DNA of 64,000 nucleotides from Flavobacterium lindanitolerans (GTDB lineage: Bacteria > Bacteroidota > Bacteroidia > Flavobacteriales > Flavobacteriaceae), in NCBI RefSeq assembly GCF_002846575.1, contig NZ_PJND01000008.1, positions 551,389 to 615,388 on the forward strand. The letters run 5' to 3'. Positions within the stretch are counted from its first letter, which is position 1; every line of letters begins with the position of its first letter. The notes under the pieces are model-generated. The model had not been told where the DNA came from. It searched no databases and worked only from the letters and a program-made list of their open reading frames with translations. This document shows, in pieces, positions 17,349 through 26,339 of the stretch. Both the position numbers and the translations under genes were made by a program.

Positions 17349-17600
17349 ATGAAAACCAAAAATGTATTACTAGGAATTGCAGCCGGTGTAGCCGCAGTGG
17401 CTGTTGCCAGATTAATCCTGAAAAGAACCGGCGCCTGGGATTCCATGTGCGAAAAAGCATCAGACATGGAAGACAGAATGTTTCACCAAGGATATCGAAA
17501 AAGAGAACGGGAATCGTTAAGCACTTTGCCAAAAGGCGAAGAAAAAACCGTAAGCAAAAAACATTACGAAGCTTCAAAACTTAAAAATGCCGTTTTATAA
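17349..17600 (+). CDS. Small YtxH-like / hypothetical membrane-anchored protein, 83 aa
   Basis: ATG 17349 gives MKTKNVLLGIAAGVAAVAVA, a Gly/Ala-rich hydrophobic helix of the kind seen in YtxH-domain and other small stress proteins. A charged helical tail rich in Arg, Lys and Glu follows (YRKRERESL). An upstream in-frame TTG/ATG region at 17277 is not needed. The gene follows the SDR gene by about 150 nt and shares the bidirectional terminator at 17627-17659. Function unknown; a small stress-induced membrane protein is plausible. Confidence 0.6.
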   Translation: MKTKNVLLGIAAGVAAVAVARLILKRTGAWDSMCEKASDMEDRMFHQGYRKRERESLSTLPKGEEKTVSKKHYEASKLKNAVL

Positions 17601-17626
17601 TTAAACGGTTCTTCTATATAAATATA

Positions 17627-17659
17627 AAAACGGCTTATGCTATGGGTATAAGCCGTTTT
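17627..17659. terminator. Bidirectional terminator
   Basis: AAAACGGCTTAT (17627-17638) pairs perfectly with ATAAGCCGTTTT (17648-17659). It lies between two convergent genes and can serve both. Confidence 0.75.
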
Positions 17660-17682
17660 CAATTTAGCTAGCTTCAGTAAAG

Positions 17683-17988
17683 CTAAAAAGTATCCTGGTA
17701 GTTGGGTTCCTTTTTAAAATAATTATGCTTTTTCAATCGGATGCGTCTTGAATTAGCCGCATACTTTTTAGAAAAGCTATGATAAAGAAAAACATTCATT
17801 TTACGTTTTTCGCGAATCAGCAAAGGTATGTTTATCATTACTCCTAGTACACAGATAGACATCAGTATCAATAGCAGCAACATATAAATAATATAATTCA
17901 GCTCGAAAGAATTTCTAAAATCAGTGACAAAAAAATAAGCCGCGATTCCAAAAACAAAAATCGATAATAACAAAGAAACTATTTTCAT
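17683..17988 (-). CDS. Hypothetical membrane protein, 101 aa
   Basis: Small two-helix inner-membrane protein. The first helix is at residues 4-22 (VSLLLSIFVFGIAAYFFV), the second at about 32-58 (YIIYMLLLLILMSICVLGVMI). A basic C-terminal tail (KKYAANSRRIRLKKH) is probably cytoplasmic. No family recognised. It is alone on its strand and converges on the YtxH-like gene. Confidence 0.6.
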   Translation of the reverse strand: MKIVSLLLSIFVFGIAAYFFVTDFRNSFELNYIIYMLLLLILMSICVLGVMINIPLLIREKRKMNVFLYHSFSKKYAANSRRIRLKKHNYFKKEPNYQDTF

Positions 17989-18204
17989 GATTTTGCTTTT
18001 TAGTTGGACTTTTTCCTTCGTGGAGAAAACCTTTTGTCAAATTTAAAAACTTTGTTAACAAAAATTTTTACATAATTTTAAGAAAGTCTTACAACATAAA
18101 AATATTTGAACAACTCTACATAAAGTCCAATATTTCAACACAATGATTTTATAATAATGTAAATAAAAATAAAAATGATGTAATTATTTCCCTGTTAAAA
18201 TAAA

Positions 18205-18212
18205 TACATTTG
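18205..18212 (+). promoter_or_regulatory. -7 promoter element upstream of an AraC gene or small RNA
   Basis: TACATTTG matches TAnnTTTG exactly. No good -33 TTTG is visible at the usual distance. Transcription would begin near 18218, over 200 nt before the AraC start at 18444 and about 100 nt before a terminator-like hairpin. Confidence 0.45.
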
Positions 18213-18217
18213 AAAAG

Positions 18218-18316
18218 ATGGTAACAACTGAGAATTAATCATCGAAGGGGGGAAAAATTGCTATACTGATTCAGCCAAATGAAATGGAGTATTTTGAAAA
18301 AAATGCTCCTTTTTTA
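18218..18316 (+). ncRNA. Candidate small RNA or transcribed leader
   Basis: A roughly 100-nt stretch bounded by a -7 element (18205-18212) and a terminator-like hairpin. GGAGTATTTT (18286-18295) pairs with AAAATGCTCC (18300-18309) with one G-U pair, followed by six Ts. No start codon or convincing frame lies inside. It could be a free small RNA or an attenuator for the AraC gene. The rest of the 17989-18443 gap is AT-rich with no other visible signal. Confidence 0.4.
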
Positions 18317-18443
18317 TTTATGCAAGTTGTTGAAATATAGCTTAAAACTAAAAACAATTAAACATTCTGATGATTAGTCGGCAAAAAGCTATAGGATTTA
18401 GAACATTTTTTAATAAATTTATTGTCCTAACCACAGCTACTAC

Positions 18444-19001
18444 ATGAAACTATATATCAAATACGACATCAATCAGGCCTGCAGGATAATCATGCAGGAA
18501 CAGCTTGAAAAATTTGGCATCCAGTACCAGCTTCTCGATCTGGGCGAAATAGAATTCAAAGAATCTATCCCCGAAGAAACGTATAACGAATTAAGAGAAG
18601 CCTTAAAAAAATACGGCATTGAGTTGCTGGACAACCAAAAAAGCCAGCTCATTCAAAAGATAAAAGATACTATTATAGAAATGGTATATGAAAAGGACAA
18701 ATTGCCAACTTCAACCATTTCTTCTTATCTCTCCGACAAGCTCAACCTGAGCTACGGCTACATTTCCAATATATTTTCGGAACATACCTATACTTCCATT
18801 GAGAACTATATTATTATGCAGAAAATAGAGAGGGCAAAAAAACTGATAATTGAAGACGGACTCACCCTAACCGAGGTATCCTATAAACTCAACTACAGCA
18901 GTGTAGCACACCTTTCAGGACAATTCAAAAAAACTACCGGTCTGACACCGTCCATGTTTAAAAGGATTGTAGATAAAAGACGAAGCATGACCAAAGAATA
19001 A
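18444..19001 (+). CDS. AraC family transcriptional regulator
   Basis: DNA-binding regulator of 185 residues. The C-terminal AraC double HTH covers about residues 85-180: SSYLSDKLNLSYGYISNIF in the first motif and ERAKKLIIEDGLTLTEVSYKL, then HLSGQFKKTTGLTPS, in the second. The first 80 residues form a short alpha/beta region (MKLYIKYDINQACR) lacking a cupin, a layout common in Flavobacteria. It lies 43 nt upstream of a response regulator and a histidine kinase, suggesting one signalling unit. Confidence 0.88.
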   Translation: MKLYIKYDINQACRIIMQEQLEKFGIQYQLLDLGEIEFKESIPEETYNELREALKKYGIELLDNQKSQLIQKIKDTIIEMVYEKDKLPTSTISSYLSDKLNLSYGYISNIFSEHTYTSIENYIIMQKIERAKKLIIEDGLTLTEVSYKLNYSSVAHLSGQFKKTTGLTPSMFKRIVDKRRSMTKE

Positions 19002-19044
19002 CAAATTAAAACTTATATTTGAGCTATCAAAATCCCCCTAAACT

Positions 19045-19494
19045 ATGATTAAAGACCAGTCTATAAACATTATGCTTGCAGATGATGATGAAGACGACCG
19101 TAACTTTTTTAACGACGCCATAAAGGAACTAAAAATCAATAACAACCTGACGGTCTTTAAGAACGGAAGTGAATTAATGGATTATCTGGAACAACCAGAT
19201 ACGCTATTACCACACATATTATTTCTGGATTTGAATATGCCCAGCAAAAGCGGTAATGAATGCCTTAGGGAAATTCGCCAAAACCCTAGGTTTAAAGACA
19301 TGTCAATTGCAATTTATTCAACCTCATCTTCAGATAAGGATATAGAAGAGACTTTTGTTGGAGGTGCGAATATTTATATTAAAAAGCCCAATGATTTTGG
19401 AAACCTGAAAAAAGTACTTAAAGAAGTTGTCAATATCAACTGGCAATTCCACACGTCCGGATTAAACAAAGACACTTTCTTTTTCAGCATCTAA
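19045..19494 (+). CDS. Single-domain response regulator (CheY-like)
   Basis: Receiver-only protein of 149 residues: acidic pocket DDDEDD, phospho-Asp in FLDLNMP, switch in YSTSS, Lys in IKKPND. The tail after the receiver (NINWQFHTSG) mirrors that of the paralogue at 3423-3866, and the two share long identical stretches (SIAIYSTSS, DIEETFV, GANIYI). It sits 18 nt upstream of a PAS histidine kinase, which is its likely phosphodonor. It probably passes the signal on by protein interaction, since no output domain exists. Confidence 0.92.
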   Translation: MIKDQSINIMLADDDEDDRNFFNDAIKELKINNNLTVFKNGSELMDYLEQPDTLLPHILFLDLNMPSKSGNECLREIRQNPRFKDMSIAIYSTSSSDKDIEETFVGGANIYIKKPNDFGNLKKVLKEVVNINWQFHTSGLNKDTFFFSI

Positions 19495-19512
19495 AGGCCA
19501 AAACCAAAAGAC

Positions 19513-21291
19513 ATGAAACTAAAAGAATTATTAACCCCTACTCTGATTTACAGAACCGCCCAGGGGGTATCATTTATTTTGGTTATCAGTGTTGCCATAG
19601 TTTTTCATGTCCAGATGAAAAGTCTCAATCAGTCTGTAGACCTTATCTCTACTTCCAACAAAAAGCAGTTTGAGCTGGAAAAAATTATCTCTGAAGTCAT
19701 CCAGAGAGAAAATGAAATGCGAAGCTATATCATTACAAAAGATTCAGCATTTTATAACAATAATCTTACTACAAAAAGAAAAATATTCAAAAGCCTGTCA
19801 TTATTAAAAGACAACTTTTCAAGCAAACAGGATTTGGAAAACATCGAGAATATTGATGACATCCTACAAAAAAGGCTGGCTCTTTTTGATGAAACTTTGG
19901 CAATTTCGAGTGCCCAGCCTATTGATTCGGCATTGCTGAATGCCAAATTATTAGAAGGAAACAGGCAAACAAAAGAACTTCAGGAAAAAATATACGAACT
20001 CATTGAACAGGAAGTTACCAAACTAAAAATACACAATATCAATCACCGTTATGATATTGAAACATCAACAATTACGGCCTTTTCACTTACCATCCTGACT
20101 CTGGTCATCCTCCTTTTTTCACTAAACAAAATCAATATTGACTTCCAAAAAGTACGCAAACTGAACGAAGAACTCAAATTTGTGAATCAGGTATCAGACA
20201 ATGCCGAAAAAGTAGCCGGAATAAGCCACTGGAAAATCAATATGCACACCGGCAAATTCTTTTATTCCGACAATTTTTACAGAATATTAGGTGAGGAACC
20301 CAATGCTTTTGACTCCAAAGTCGAAAACGTAACGCCGTATATCCATCCGGATGATTACGAAGAAACTATGAAGCAGCATGAGGAATCCATGAAAAACCAT
20401 ACGCCAACTTCAATGATTTACAGAATCATACGCAAGGACGGCCAAATACGGTATATCAGTTCAACAGGCGATTTCACATACAACACTAAAGGAGAGCTTG
20501 TCAAGATTGGCGTAAGCAATGACATCACAGAAGAATATACCATCAAGCTGGCTTTGGAAGAAAAAAACAAGACACTCATTGCCATAAATGCCGAACTGGA
20601 ATCGTTTAACCAGATTGTCAGCCATGACCTTCAGGAACCTTTGCGAAAAATACAAATGTTTATTTCCAGAATTGAAGAATCAGAAACAGAAACCATATCA
20701 GAAAAGGGCAAAGACTATTTTTTAAAAATTAAAAATTCTGCAAACAGAATGCAGAACCTGATGATGGACCTTGTTGATTATTCCAAGACCATGAAAGACG
20801 ACAAGGTTTTCGTAAAAACCAGCCTCAACAAGCTTCTTGCGGATGTATTGCTGGAACTCAACGTTAATATTGAAGAAAAAAATGCTACTGTAGAAATAGG
20901 CAATCTGCCAAAAATAAATGCCATTCCTTTCCAGATACATCAGCTTTTTGTCAACCTCATCTCAAATTCACTGAAATACAGTAAAAAAGATGTTCCTCCC
21001 GTTATCAAAATCAGAACTGAAAAAATTAAAGCCGGTGAGAAAATAAACGACATCGAACTCTTTGGAAAAAAATACCATAAAATAACCATAACTGATAATG
21101 GCATTGGTTTCAGACAGGAATTTTCAGAAAAAATCTTTATGCTGTTCAAACGCCTGGAAACCGACATTAATTATAATGGTACGGGAATAGGGCTTGCCAT
21201 CTGCAAAAAAATTATAGAAAACCATAAAGGATACATCAAAGCGGAAGGAAATCCTGAAATTGGCTCTACTTTCACCATCTACCTTCCTTAA
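19513..21291 (+). CDS. Membrane sensor histidine kinase with CHASE3-like and PAS domains
   Basis: 592-residue inner-membrane kinase. A first membrane helix (about residues 16-35) and a second (about 187-205) bracket an extracellular helical region resembling CHASE3. A PAS/PAC domain follows (about 225-350: FFYSDNFYRILGEEP, with PAC end VKIGVSNDITEE). The HisKA box carries the phospho-His in IVSHDLQEPLRKIQM. The ATPase domain has N box NLISNSLKYSK, G1 ITDNGIGF and G2 GTGIGLAICKKI. Related proteins include bacteriophytochrome-like kinases. It is probably the partner of the receiver encoded just upstream. Confidence 0.93.
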   Translation: MKLKELLTPTLIYRTAQGVSFILVISVAIVFHVQMKSLNQSVDLISTSNKKQFELEKIISEVIQRENEMRSYIITKDSAFYNNNLTTKRKIFKSLSLLKDNFSSKQDLENIENIDDILQKRLALFDETLAISSAQPIDSALLNAKLLEGNRQTKELQEKIYELIEQEVTKLKIHNINHRYDIETSTITAFSLTILTLVILLFSLNKINIDFQKVRKLNEELKFVNQVSDNAEKVAGISHWKINMHTGKFFYSDNFYRILGEEPNAFDSKVENVTPYIHPDDYEETMKQHEESMKNHTPTSMIYRIIRKDGQIRYISSTGDFTYNTKGELVKIGVSNDITEEYTIKLALEEKNKTLIAINAELESFNQIVSHDLQEPLRKIQMFISRIEESETETISEKGKDYFLKIKNSANRMQNLMMDLVDYSKTMKDDKVFVKTSLNKLLADVLLELNVNIEEKNATVEIGNLPKINAIPFQIHQLFVNLISNSLKYSKKDVPPVIKIRTEKIKAGEKINDIELFGKKYHKITITDNGIGFRQEFSEKIFMLFKRLETDINYNGTGIGLAICKKIIENHKGYIKAEGNPEIGSTFTIYLP

Positions 21292-21449
21292 ATAACATAA
21301 TTATTTCTTAAAGTTAAATAATGTAACAATTCGATTTATTTGTCGTCCTACTGTTGTAAAACGTTAAAATCTGTTTTTGTAAAATAATTCTTAAAAATAG
21401 ACGTTTTCAGGAAAGTGAATTTTCTCACAAGAACATTAACAAATAAATC

Positions 21450-23837
21450 ATGAATCAAAAAAATCAAAAAACACACGTTCCTTTACTAATTCTGATCTTC
21501 CTCATCGGAAGTTGGGCAAAAGCCCAGGACAAAGTCACCATAAGCGGTACTATTGTCAATTCGCAAAACAATGAAACTCTTATTGGAGTTAGCATTTACA
21601 TCCCTGAACTTCAATCAGGCACTACCACAAACGAATACGGTTTCTTTTCGTTATCCATCCCAAAAGGAGACTATACGCTACAGGTTAGCTATATGGGTTT
21701 CCAGACTTCGGAAGAAAAAATTTCATTGCAACAGAATCTTCGAAAAAACATCAGCTTGGAAAGTTCTACGCAAAATCTTGAAGAAATCGTAATTACCGAA
21801 AGAAAAAACATTGCCAACATCAAAAAACCTGAAATGAGTGTCAACAAGCTTACCATTCAGGAAATCAAAAAAATGCCGGCGGTTATGGGTGAAACAGACA
21901 TTTTAAAATCCATTCTCCAGCTTCCGGGTGTTACCAATGCCGGTGAAGGAGCTTCCGGCTTTAATGTTCGTGGAGGTGCTGCAGACCAAAACCTTATTCT
22001 TCTGGATGAGGCACTCCTTTACAACTCCTCTCACCTGTTTGGCTTCTTTTCTGTTTTCAATTCAGATGCTATCAAAGACCTTAAACTTTACAAAGGAGGC
22101 ATTCCTTCGCGTTTTGGAGGTCGTGTTTCTTCTGTTTTAGACATCTACCAAAAAGAAGGAAACAGTAACGAATTTCATATGAACGGTGGTATTGGTGTGA
22201 TTTCGAGCCGACTTTTGGCTGAAGGTCCTCTCGAAAAGGGAAAAGGCTCTTTCCTTGTAGCCGGAAGAAGTTCGTATGCACACCTGTTCTTAAAATTGAC
22301 AGACAACAAGAACAGCGCCTATTTTTATGACCTGAACACAAAACTAAGCTACAAGCTTAACGAAAACAACAGCCTGTTTTTGTCCGGTTATTTTGGGAGA
22401 GACGTTTTTGACATTGGCGACCAGTTCAACAATGTTTATGGAAACGCGGTCCTCAACCTGAGATGGAACCATTTGTACTCAGAAAAACTTTTCTCTAACC
22501 TGTCTATGATTTACAGTGATTACTATTATGGACTTAAGTTGGATGTTGCCGGACTGAACTGGGATTCTGGTATTAAAAACTACAATATCAAATACGATTT
22601 CAAGCATTATATTAGCGACCGATACAAAATGACGTATGGTCTGAACGCGGTTTACTATGATTTTAACCCGGGAACCGTATCACCAACAGGTCCTTCATCC
22701 GGAATCAACCGCGAGCAATTAGACAAAAAATATGCCCTGGAACCGGCCTTATATGTAGATGCTGAACACGAAATAACCGATAAACTTAGCATAAACTACG
22801 GTTTCCGTTACAGCATGTTCTACAGAATGGGACAACAGGACATGAATATTTATGCCAATAACGAAGCGGTTACCTTTAACCCGGAACTTCAAATTTATGA
22901 AAAAGGCAAACCTATTGGAACTGAACATTTTGGAAGCGGCAAAACAATTGCCTCATTCAACAATCTAGAGCCGCGGTTGGCCGTATCCTACCAACTGGAT
23001 GACAACCAATCCATAAAGGCGAGCTACAACCGTATGAGCCAGTACATTCATCTGGTTTCCAACACGGCATCACCTACTCCGTTAGACGTATGGGCGCCAA
23101 GCGATAATTTTATCAAACCACAGCTTTTAGACCAGGTTGCATTAGGCTATTTCAGAAATTTCCATAACGATGACTATACATTGGAAACCGAAATCTATTA
23201 TAAAAAAGTCAAAAACAGAATCGACTATATTGATGGCGCAGACCTTATTGCCAACAAGGCAATTGAACAGGTAATCTTAAACGGCAGGTCGAGGTCATAC
23301 GGATTGGAGGTATTATTACGCAAAAACTCAGGCAAGCTAAACGGATGGATTTCCTATACACTATCCCGCTCAGAACAGCAGACACCGGGAAGAACAGCTC
23401 TTGAAACCGGAATCAATAACGGAAAATGGTACAGCACAGGCTATGACAAAACGCATAACCTGGCCGTTACAGCATCCTATAAATTGACCGAAAAATGGTC
23501 TTTCGGAAGTACTTTTGCCTTGCAATCCGGACAGCCGGTTACTTATCCTAACGGACAATATGAATATGGCGGAGTAATCGTTCCTAGCTATGGCGCCAGA
23601 AACGAAGACAGGCTTCCTGCCTACCATCACCTGGACGTTTCTGCAACGTATATCCCAAAACCGGATAAGAAAAAAGGATGGCAGGGAGAATGGGTTTTCA
23701 GCATCTACAACCTTTACAACCGTATGAACTCTGCCTCTATGACATTCAGGCAAAATGAAGATACCGGAAGAAACGAGGCTGTAAGACTTTCTATCTTCGG
23801 CTTTATTCCAAGCGTTACCTATAATTTCAAATTCTAA
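21450..23837 (+). CDS. TonB-dependent receptor with CarboxypepD_reg-like N-terminus
   Basis: Outer-membrane active-transport receptor of 795 residues. Signal peptide to about residue 26 (SWAKAQ). A carboxypeptidase-regulatory-like domain (about 30-110: VTISGTIVNSQNNETLIGVS) is followed by a plug domain (about 135-235; GASGFNVRGGAADQNLILLDEA) and then a 22-strand-type barrel ending in SVTYNFKF. The ligand is not evident. The following gene encodes a DUF4249 lipoprotein with a 12-nt gap, a recurring pairing in Bacteroidetes that suggests a receptor with a surface lipoprotein partner. Confidence 0.95.
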   Translation: MNQKNQKTHVPLLILIFLIGSWAKAQDKVTISGTIVNSQNNETLIGVSIYIPELQSGTTTNEYGFFSLSIPKGDYTLQVSYMGFQTSEEKISLQQNLRKNISLESSTQNLEEIVITERKNIANIKKPEMSVNKLTIQEIKKMPAVMGETDILKSILQLPGVTNAGEGASGFNVRGGAADQNLILLDEALLYNSSHLFGFFSVFNSDAIKDLKLYKGGIPSRFGGRVSSVLDIYQKEGNSNEFHMNGGIGVISSRLLAEGPLEKGKGSFLVAGRSSYAHLFLKLTDNKNSAYFYDLNTKLSYKLNENNSLFLSGYFGRDVFDIGDQFNNVYGNAVLNLRWNHLYSEKLFSNLSMIYSDYYYGLKLDVAGLNWDSGIKNYNIKYDFKHYISDRYKMTYGLNAVYYDFNPGTVSPTGPSSGINREQLDKKYALEPALYVDAEHEITDKLSINYGFRYSMFYRMGQQDMNIYANNEAVTFNPELQIYEKGKPIGTEHFGSGKTIASFNNLEPRLAVSYQLDDNQSIKASYNRMSQYIHLVSNTASPTPLDVWAPSDNFIKPQLLDQVALGYFRNFHNDDYTLETEIYYKKVKNRIDYIDGADLIANKAIEQVILNGRSRSYGLEVLLRKNSGKLNGWISYTLSRSEQQTPGRTALETGINNGKWYSTGYDKTHNLAVTASYKLTEKWSFGSTFALQSGQPVTYPNGQYEYGGVIVPSYGARNEDRLPAYHHLDVSATYIPKPDKKKGWQGEWVFSIYNLYNRMNSASMTFRQNEDTGRNEAVRLSIFGFIPSVTYNFKF

Positions 23838-23849
23838 TACGATACCATC

Positions 23850-24671
23850 ATGAAAAATATAAAATATATAGCCCTGCTTTTCCTGTCAATTCTTTGCTTT
23901 AGCTGTGAAGAAGTAGTAGATGTAGACCTTAAAACGGCACCTCCCCGACTTGTGATTGACGCTTCAATAGACTGGGTCAAAGGAACAGATGGCGCAACCC
24001 AAAAAATAAAACTGACCACCACCACCGGCTATTTCCAAAATGTAATTCCGGTGGTGTCCAATGCTACCGTCTTTGTTACAAACAGCAGCAACACGGTCTT
24101 CACTTTTACAGAAACTCCGGGCACAGGAGAATATATCTGTTCTGATTTCCAGGCCGTAATTGGTGAAACCTATGTCCTGACCGTTGTTCACAATGGCCAG
24201 ACCTATACGGCAACCGAAAAAATGACTGCCGTGCCCGATATTACCAGGACAGAACAGAATAACGAAGGTGGATTTTCAAACGATGAAATCGAAGTCAAAT
24301 TTTTCTATAACGACAATGGTCAGGAAGACAACTTCTATCTAAGCAAGTTTGAAACCAGCCGTCTTCCCTATCCTGATTATGATGTACTTGACGATAAGTT
24401 CTTTCAGGGTAATGAAATGTTCGGGCTTTTCACACACGAAGATTTCAAACCCGGAGACCAGCTTAAAATTTCTCTTTTGGGAATTTCAGAACGTTACTAT
24501 AACTATATGTACATCCTGATAGGCATTGCAGAAGGAGCCGGAGGCGGTCCTTTCCAGACAACTCCTGCCAACGTAAGAGGAAATATTGTCAACCAAACCG
24601 ACAAAAACAATTATGCATTAGGCTACTTCAGAGTATCTGAAAGAACCGAACTGATTTATACCATACAATAA
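23850..24671 (+). CDS. DUF4249 family lipoprotein
   Basis: 273-residue exported lipoprotein. The signal peptide ends in the lipobox CFSC (LSILCFSCEEV). The mature start EEVVDVDLKTAPPRLVIDASI is typical of DUF4249 proteins, with a beta-sandwich region (about 40-130) and a Gly-rich segment (AEGAGGGPFQTTPANVRGN) close to the end. It is co-transcribed with the TonB receptor 12 nt upstream. Probably a ligand-capturing lipoprotein working with the receptor; that role is inferred from the pairing. Confidence 0.9.
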   Translation: MKNIKYIALLFLSILCFSCEEVVDVDLKTAPPRLVIDASIDWVKGTDGATQKIKLTTTTGYFQNVIPVVSNATVFVTNSSNTVFTFTETPGTGEYICSDFQAVIGETYVLTVVHNGQTYTATEKMTAVPDITRTEQNNEGGFSNDEIEVKFFYNDNGQEDNFYLSKFETSRLPYPDYDVLDDKFFQGNEMFGLFTHEDFKPGDQLKISLLGISERYYNYMYILIGIAEGAGGGPFQTTPANVRGNIVNQTDKNNYALGYFRVSERTELIYTIQ

Positions 24672-25055
24672 TTATTGCTCCAGAGGTAGGCCGGTTTCTG
24701 TCCAGGAATCGGTTCCTCCTTTGAGCTCAATGATATTCTTAAAACCTTGAGACTGCATAATTTCAACTGCTTCTGCACTTCTTCCGCCAGCCTTGCAGTA
24801 CACATAAACAGGTTTTGTTTTATCTAATTTGTTTATTCGGTCTGTAAAATCCTGGTCGTAAAGGTGAACATTTTTAGCGCCTTTCAAATGGCCCTGCTTG
24901 TACTCTTTTGGAGTTCTGACATCTACCAATTGCACATTTCCTTTTTCAATTCTTTTGGAAAAAGCCTCAGGAGCAATCAATTCAGGAGATTTATTCTGCG
25001 ATTGACAGGAAACAAAACTAATCAGGACAAATAAGAAAGAATATAAAGTTTTCAT
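24672..25055 (-). CDS. Rhodanese-like domain lipoprotein
   Basis: 127-residue exported single-domain rhodanese. The lipobox is FVSC (MKTLYSFLFVLISFVSCQSQ). The domain has VDVRTPKEYKQGHLKGAKN and the active-site loop VYCKAGGRSAEAV with the catalytic Cys. Expected activity is sulfur transfer or persulfide handling in the periplasm. Its stop codon abuts that of the DUF4249 gene (convergent, 0-nt gap). It is the last member of a same-strand block of four thiol-type genes (24672-26867), although a repeat-rich gap separates it from the next one. Confidence 0.9.
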   Translation of the reverse strand: MKTLYSFLFVLISFVSCQSQNKSPELIAPEAFSKRIEKGNVQLVDVRTPKEYKQGHLKGAKNVHLYDQDFTDRINKLDKTKPVYVYCKAGGRSAEAVEIMQSQGFKNIIELKGGTDSWTETGLPLEQ

Positions 25056-25079
25056 GTTTTAAATTTTTAGGACATAAAA

Positions 25080-25335
25080 GTAATTTATTTTTTATAAAAG
25101 AGCTACTAAGGTTCTAAGATGCTAAGGCACTGAGGTACTAAGGCACTAAGGTACAAAGATTATGAGATGCTAAGTTTAATAGACTTAAAATCTCTGTAAT
25201 CATTCTAATCTGTGGCTAAAATCATAAATCTAAAATCCAAATAGTCTCCTTTCATATCTACCTAATCATTTTAATCTGTGGCTAAAATCAAAAAATCTCA
25301 AATCAAAAATCATAAATCCGAAATCTAAAATCCGA
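25080..25335. repeat. Intergenic degenerate direct repeats
   Basis: A gene-free gap of about 310 nt between two rhodanese genes. It holds short near-repeats of the type AAGGCACTAAGGTAC (25120-25155) and two copies of AATCTGTGGCTAAAATC (starting near 25207 and 25273) followed by degenerate AAATCTAAAATCC-type units. The AATCTGTGGC core recurs in other gaps of this window. Confidence 0.6.
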
Positions 25336-25343
25336 AAGGTCAT

Positions 25344-25371
25344 AAAAAAAGGAGCAATTGCTCCTTTTTTT
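25344..25371 (-). terminator. Perfect palindromic terminator
   Basis: A run of As followed by GGAGCAATTGCTCC and a run of Ts (25344-25371). The hairpin overlaps the stop codon of the downstream-reading rhodanese gene. Confidence 0.75.
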
Positions 25372-25687
25372 ATTCCGGTAAAACAACGGGGCCGTCCCAT
25401 TCTGACATGCCGCCTACAAGATTGTAAGTAGTGGCAAAACCTAACTGTTCCATCACACTGCAGGCTTTGGCACTTCGCATTCCGGCCTGACAATAGACAT
25501 AATAATTTTTAGTTTTATCCAACTCCTCCACTTCATAAATAAATCCCTGACCTTTATAGATATCTATATTTTTGGCTCCGGGAATCATTCCTCTGTTGCA
25601 TTCGTCTTCGGTTCGTACGTCAAGAATCACAGCATTTTCATCTTCCTGTGCCTGTGACCACCATTGTTCTTGTGTTATATTCATCAT
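25370..25687 (-). CDS. Cytoplasmic rhodanese-like domain protein
   Basis: 105-residue single-domain rhodanese without a signal peptide. It has VILDVRTEDECNRGMIPGAKN and the loop YVYCQAGMRSAKAC, with the catalytic Cys. It resembles the exported rhodanese at 24672 but is cytoplasmic. The gene starts 10 nt after the thioredoxin-like gene on the same strand, indicating one transcript. Probable role: sulfur transfer or persulfide metabolism linked to the thiol proteins around it. Confidence 0.9.
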   Translation of the reverse strand: MMNITQEQWWSQAQEDENAVILDVRTEDECNRGMIPGAKNIDIYKGQGFIYEVEELDKTKNYYVYCQAGMRSAKACSVMEQLGFATTYNLVGGMSEWDGPVVLPE

Positions 25688-25697
25688 TGTATTTAAG

Positions 25698-26315
25698 TTA
25701 TGCTTTAATAGAACATCCGATAGCCTTGGTTTCTTTTACCGCAACTTCCTTGTTCTTTAAAAGAGCGTCTACCGCATTTTCTACATATTTTTGTTTTACT
25801 GCCTTTTCATCTCCATAATTATCATCAATGGCACCAATATATTTCACCTGGTTTCCTTTTGATGTTTTTTGAAGGATATAAACATGAGGTGTTTTTGTAG
25901 CACCATATTGAGGATAAATTTTTTGTCCTTCATCTAACAGATACGGAAATGTAAAGGCTTTTTCTTTAGCACGCACTTTCATCAGGTCAAAACTATCATC
26001 TTTTTGTTTTTCCGGATTGTTCGGATTGATTGCAATTACCGGATAACCCTGTTTCTTATATTTTTTGTCCAACGCAATAATTCTGTCCTCATAAGCCTGG
26101 GCATACGGACAGTGATTACAGGTAAAAATCACGATATATCCCTTGGCATCTTTGAAATCTTTAAGAGACACTTTCTTGTTATCGATATTCTTTAGGCTAA
26201 AATCAGTCGCAATATCGCCAACCTTATAGCCCGTTGCGGCATCCATATTTTTATAAGTAAAAGCACTTACCAGTCCGGCAAGCAATACAAAAGCAAAAAT
26301 TTTAATTGTTTTCAT
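25698..26315 (-). CDS. Exported thioredoxin-fold protein (AhpC/TSA-Redoxin type)
   Basis: 205-residue protein with a signal peptide (MKTIKIFAFVLLAGLVSAF). The redoxin-type domain shows FTCNHCPYAQAYEDRI, with a CxxC motif, and GATKTPHVYIL around the cis-Pro region. It resembles the family of thioredoxin-like proteins annotated as redoxin domain-containing. Predicted to be periplasmic thiol oxidoreductase or peroxidase. It lies between a TlpA-like lipoprotein gene upstream (24-nt gap) and a rhodanese downstream (10-nt gap), so it is likely part of one redox operon. Confidence 0.9.
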   Translation of the reverse strand: MKTIKIFAFVLLAGLVSAFTYKNMDAATGYKVGDIATDFSLKNIDNKKVSLKDFKDAKGYIVIFTCNHCPYAQAYEDRIIALDKKYKKQGYPVIAINPNNPEKQKDDSFDLMKVRAKEKAFTFPYLLDEGQKIYPQYGATKTPHVYILQKTSKGNQVKYIGAIDDNYGDEKAVKQKYVENAVDALLKNKEVAVKETKAIGCSIKA

Positions 26316-26339
26316 AGTAGGATTGTTTATAGTTTTCTT

